The translations under genes and the position numbers were made by a program. From Lutraria lutraria (Eukaryota; Mollusca; Bivalvia; Venerida; Mactridae), in NCBI GenBank assembly GCA_964023205.1, contig OZ026846.1, positions 36,104,194 to 36,168,193 on the forward strand: a stretch of DNA of 64,000 nucleotides. Direction: 5' to 3'. The notes beneath the pieces are model-generated. The model was given only the letters and a program-made list of their open reading frames with translations. It was not told the origin of the DNA and made no database searches. Below, piece by piece: positions 61,092 to 64,000 of the stretch (position 1 is the stretch's first letter; each line of letters starts with the position of its first letter).

Positions 61092-61550
61092 AGCATAAAG
61101 TATGTATTGTTGTTCTTGTTTTAGTCTACTACGAATCTCTGTACTAACTGTGTTGGTACAGCTGGAAGATATTCAGTGCACATGACTATATAAGAAATTA
61201 AGTAGATATCGAAATTATTGAATGCACATGTAACAGTTTTGAGAAGTTCTAACAATACAAACAATAGTTGCGTTAATTTTATCACCTGTTTATAAATCTG
61301 AGTTTCTATCAGTTCTGACTTGTGGAAATAGTCAGTGAATTACACATAGTTCTTACATGCAGAATGAGACTAATAAATGACTTGATTAAGGGAGATAACA
61401 AAAGCAGTATTGTGGGTGCTTTCACGAATACAAAATGTAGTTACCAAACATAGACCGTTAGTTTTGTTACTGAAATAGGAGAAAATTACTAAACAATACC
61501 ATAAAACATTATTCACAGTTATTCATCTATTTGGAAACATTATAAGTAAA

Positions 61551-62890
61551 CACGATGGCCCTGTATCCCTCAGGGATAATTTAATCAAGGGAAGATAATT
61601 TGTCAAGGTAAAAAGTTATCTACCCCAACTGTTGGGTAGTTTTTGAAATCAACTGACCCCCTGTGCAGGGCCAATATTGACCATAATTTAAATTAACACA
61701 ATTGGTAGAAGTCCACAAGACAATATTACGTAAAAAATATCGAAGCTCTAGGCCCTGTGGTTTTGGACAAGAAGATTTTTTAAATGTTCCTATATAGGCC
61801 TATATGAATCAAGTGACCCCCGGGGCAGGGCTAATTTTGAACCCGCAGCCATGATTTGAACAAAGTCATTAGAGATCCACTAGTCAATGCTACCTACCAA
61901 ATATCTTAGCTTTAGGCCTCGTGGTTTTGGACAAGAAGATTTTTTTAATTTTCCAATATAAAATAGAGTAAACCCGGGGGAGGGGGCCAATTCTGACTTG
62001 CAAGCAAACTTGGAAGAAGTCCACTAGACAATGCTACACGCGAAATATCTAAGATATATGTCCTCTGGTTTTTGAGAAGAAGATTTTAAAATAAAATCCT
62101 TCTGGTATTCACGAATCAAATTGAAAAATCGAGTATGAATAATCGTCATTACTAAGATCGTGGTTCGCGATCTTGTTTTTAACATATCAAAAGTGTATTC
62201 TATGTTATCAAAATTCCTTTTCTCTGAATAAATATTGTCTCATCACGGACTACTTTGTTTGCCAAGATGTCCAATCGGTTCTTTAAATAAAGATGCTGGT
62301 AAATCAATTAACTGGAAGGGAGTACGTATAAATTTAAGTCATAGAACAATTTATATTCATTAACTTTATTATTCGTAAAAAAAGTAAGCTGTCTTCAGGA
62401 CTGCAATGTTGAAGTTTTAGATGGGTTACTTGATACCGAAAGATTCGTGATTCGATTTGTGGATCGTAAGTGTTGAATCGTGGATTGGATCGGATCGCTA
62501 CTTACCCAACGATCAACAGCCCTATTCTGGTTGCCGTAGAGTTCTGCGTGGAATGAAATTCTTTGAACAACTTTGGTAGAGCTTCAAACAAGGAACAAAC
62601 CTGAAATTGACCAAGTGGTTTAGGAGGACATATTGTTTAAAGAAATTTTTGACGTCGGACGAGACGGACGTTACGGCGTTTTTCCTTCTATATTCTTTAC
62701 CCCATAAGTGTATTTTCTCAACCCCACAAACGCAATTTAAACCCCACAATGACCGTTTGGACGAATGGAAACCCCATAAAGCTAACTCAAACCCCATAAT
62801 GTCGCTCCTTGATGTGCGGACTGACGGACCGACCGGATGTCATAGTTTGATCCTAAAAACTCACCTTGGCACTCTGTGCCAGGTGCTGCG
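61551..62890 (-). mobile_element. Hairpin-ended tandem-core element, copy C (interrupted)
   Basis: Minus-strand copy related to B: three or more ~165-bp core units (61640-62095) with the complement of CTTCTTGTCCAAAACCAC and CTAGAGC...ATATTTGGTA. The 5' head lies at 62525-62890, with a palindrome around CACCTTGGCACTCTGTGCCA. The 3' hairpin has lost its second half (GGGCCATC then GTGTTT). A hAT-like insertion at 62108-62524 splits it. The head contains five degenerate repeats of AAACCCCATAA (62698-62800). Confidence 0.65.
62108..62524. mobile_element. hAT-like insertion inside copy C
   Basis: The right end in complement starts TAGGGCTGTTGATCG, a hAT-like terminus shared with the element at 28091. 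Flanks TTCTGGTA (62100-62107) and TTCTGGTT (62525-62532) look like an 8-bp target duplication with one change. Inverted ATTCACGAATC/GATTCGTGATT motifs lie inside. The left terminus lacks AGGGCTG and is probably truncated. Confidence 0.6.
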
Positions 62891-63700
62891 ATCTGCCTTC
62901 CAACCAAAATACGTGTATCTACTTATTACAAAAAGGCTTATAAATGTTTGAAACTGGACGATAGTACAGCTTTTCATTGCCGTCACTCGCTCGGTTGCGT
63001 GCATGATTTTTATGCAGACCTAAGTACTATATTTTTGTACACTCGCCGTGCATTTGTTGAACTAATTCCCATTTCATGTTGCAGTTCAAGTCTATGGGAG
63101 TTCGTTTTACATGAGTATTTTCAGTAATTTGATTATGAGTGTTTGTCAATACATAAATATCTATGATTTATGTTCAGTGTTTTCGTTTGTTGTCTGAAGG
63201 CCATGTTGTAATGTTACCTTTTATAACATAATTCTTATTATCATTATTATTGACACAACACAATGGACAGTTTCTTATAGTTCAATATCAGTATCAAATA
63301 TCAGTCACTGGTTTGATTTCGTCTATAAGTATATATATACGAGAATTGTATGTGAATAGTTACAATGTATAAACTTAGTACAATATATTGGGCAAATATA
63401 AAGTATATCGCCGTCATACACGTAAAAGTTACCATTTGAATAAAAGATTTTGATTTGCTAATTAGTAATATTCTACTAAGTTGATACACTTAAACATTAT
63501 TCTATCAACGTTACAAACATTTAATAAAACAATTATTGGTCACTGGACTCCTCACACAAATCCATATTATATTTAAAGTCTGGATGCGTGTGTACTGTTC
63601 ACCGATTTTGATACAATTTACTGATATTTCACGTACTGTATTTCTGTACTGTCCAATGTTGATACTCACTTAAGACCGGAACATTATCAGTGCACAAGAT
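62891..63700. other. No gene recognised
   Basis: Sequence between hairpin-ended copy C and the last MITE. Short frames only; no splice-bounded exon or recognisable repeat. Confidence 0.4.
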
Positions 63701-63702
63701 TA

Positions 63703-63871
63703 CAGTCAAACCATCAAACAAAGGCCACATTTGGACAATCAATTCTAAATTGACAGGTGGCACTTATTTGAGATATTTTTTTCTAAATGATTGATAACGG
63801 GTTTCAAAACGAATATGCTTTTTCACACGATGCCCTTCAATTGGAGATGGCTACTGACACAGGTTTGACTC
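63703..63871. mobile_element. 170-bp TA-flanked MITE family, copy 4
   Basis: CAGTCAAACCATC ... GGTTTGACTC with TA on both sides (63701-63702, 63872-63873). 169 bp; the inner blocks AAAGGCCACATTTGG and GGAGATGGCTACTGACACAG match the family in inverted order. Confidence 0.7.
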
Positions 63872-64000
63872 TATATAAGAAGATAAAGTGAGGATGAAAG
63901 TATTAAAGCATTTATAATCGTTCAGAGAAGTAGACCAATATTTACGTACTAAATACATACTTCATACATCAGGACACAGCAAATCAATAAACTAACATTA

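Noticed and set aside
62698..62800. Repeated CCCCATAA/TTATGGGG text as interstitial telomere
   Set aside because: Irregular ~20-25-bp spacing and not TTAGGG; part of the hairpin-ended element head.

Overview
The window is AT-rich animal DNA (roughly one third G+C by eye) from an invertebrate, most likely a bivalve mollusc. The basis for this is the intron-rich gene structure, a FUZ orthologue clearly diverged from the vertebrate protein, tRNA-derived SINEs of a mollusc-like type, and several hairpin-headed dispersed repeats that I associate with bivalve genomes. The species cannot be named from the sequence alone.

One protein-coding gene can be read end to end: FUZ (Fuzzy, CPLANE3), the ciliogenesis and planar-cell-polarity effector, on the + strand. 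Eleven coding exons (27539..59900) join in phase through ten GT-AG introns to 1224 nt, i.e. 407 residues and a stop, against about 418 residues for human FUZ. Exons 1 to 3 lie at 27.5-31.4 kb and exons 4 to 11 at 51.6-59.9 kb. Between them intron 3 is 20.2 kb and full of repeats. An upstream ORF overlaps the start codon. FUZ is known to work with INTU in the CPLANE complex at the ciliary base.

Layout: 1-27 kb has no confirmed gene. It holds one possible minus-strand exon of an unknown gene (7308-7380), SINEs, 170-bp MITEs, an 18-bp minisatellite (11.7-13.3 kb), a 34-bp minisatellite (17.9-18.6 kb), two tRNA-Ala-like units (24.2-24.5 kb) and a cluster of inverted-repeat elements (25.1-26.5 kb). 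27.5-59.9 kb is the FUZ locus. Intron 1 carries a hAT element with a broken BED zinc finger and a LINE scrap. Intron 3 carries two pogo/Tigger-type elements, a hairpin-ended tandem-core element, SINEs, minisatellites of 38, 37 and 27/32 bp, and an unexplained 164-codon ORF. Intron 4 has a second hairpin-ended element, and two direct copies of another repeat flank exon 5. 60-64 kb holds a U2 snRNA-like 5' fragment, a third (inverted) hairpin-ended element interrupted by a hAT-like insertion, and a MITE.

The regulatory observations most worth testing are two perfect RFX X-box palindromes inside this ciliary gene and a 15-fold array of consensus 5' splice-site sequences about 0.6 kb upstream of exon 4. 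I saw no prokaryotic-type operon, CRISPR array, viral genome or toxin system.
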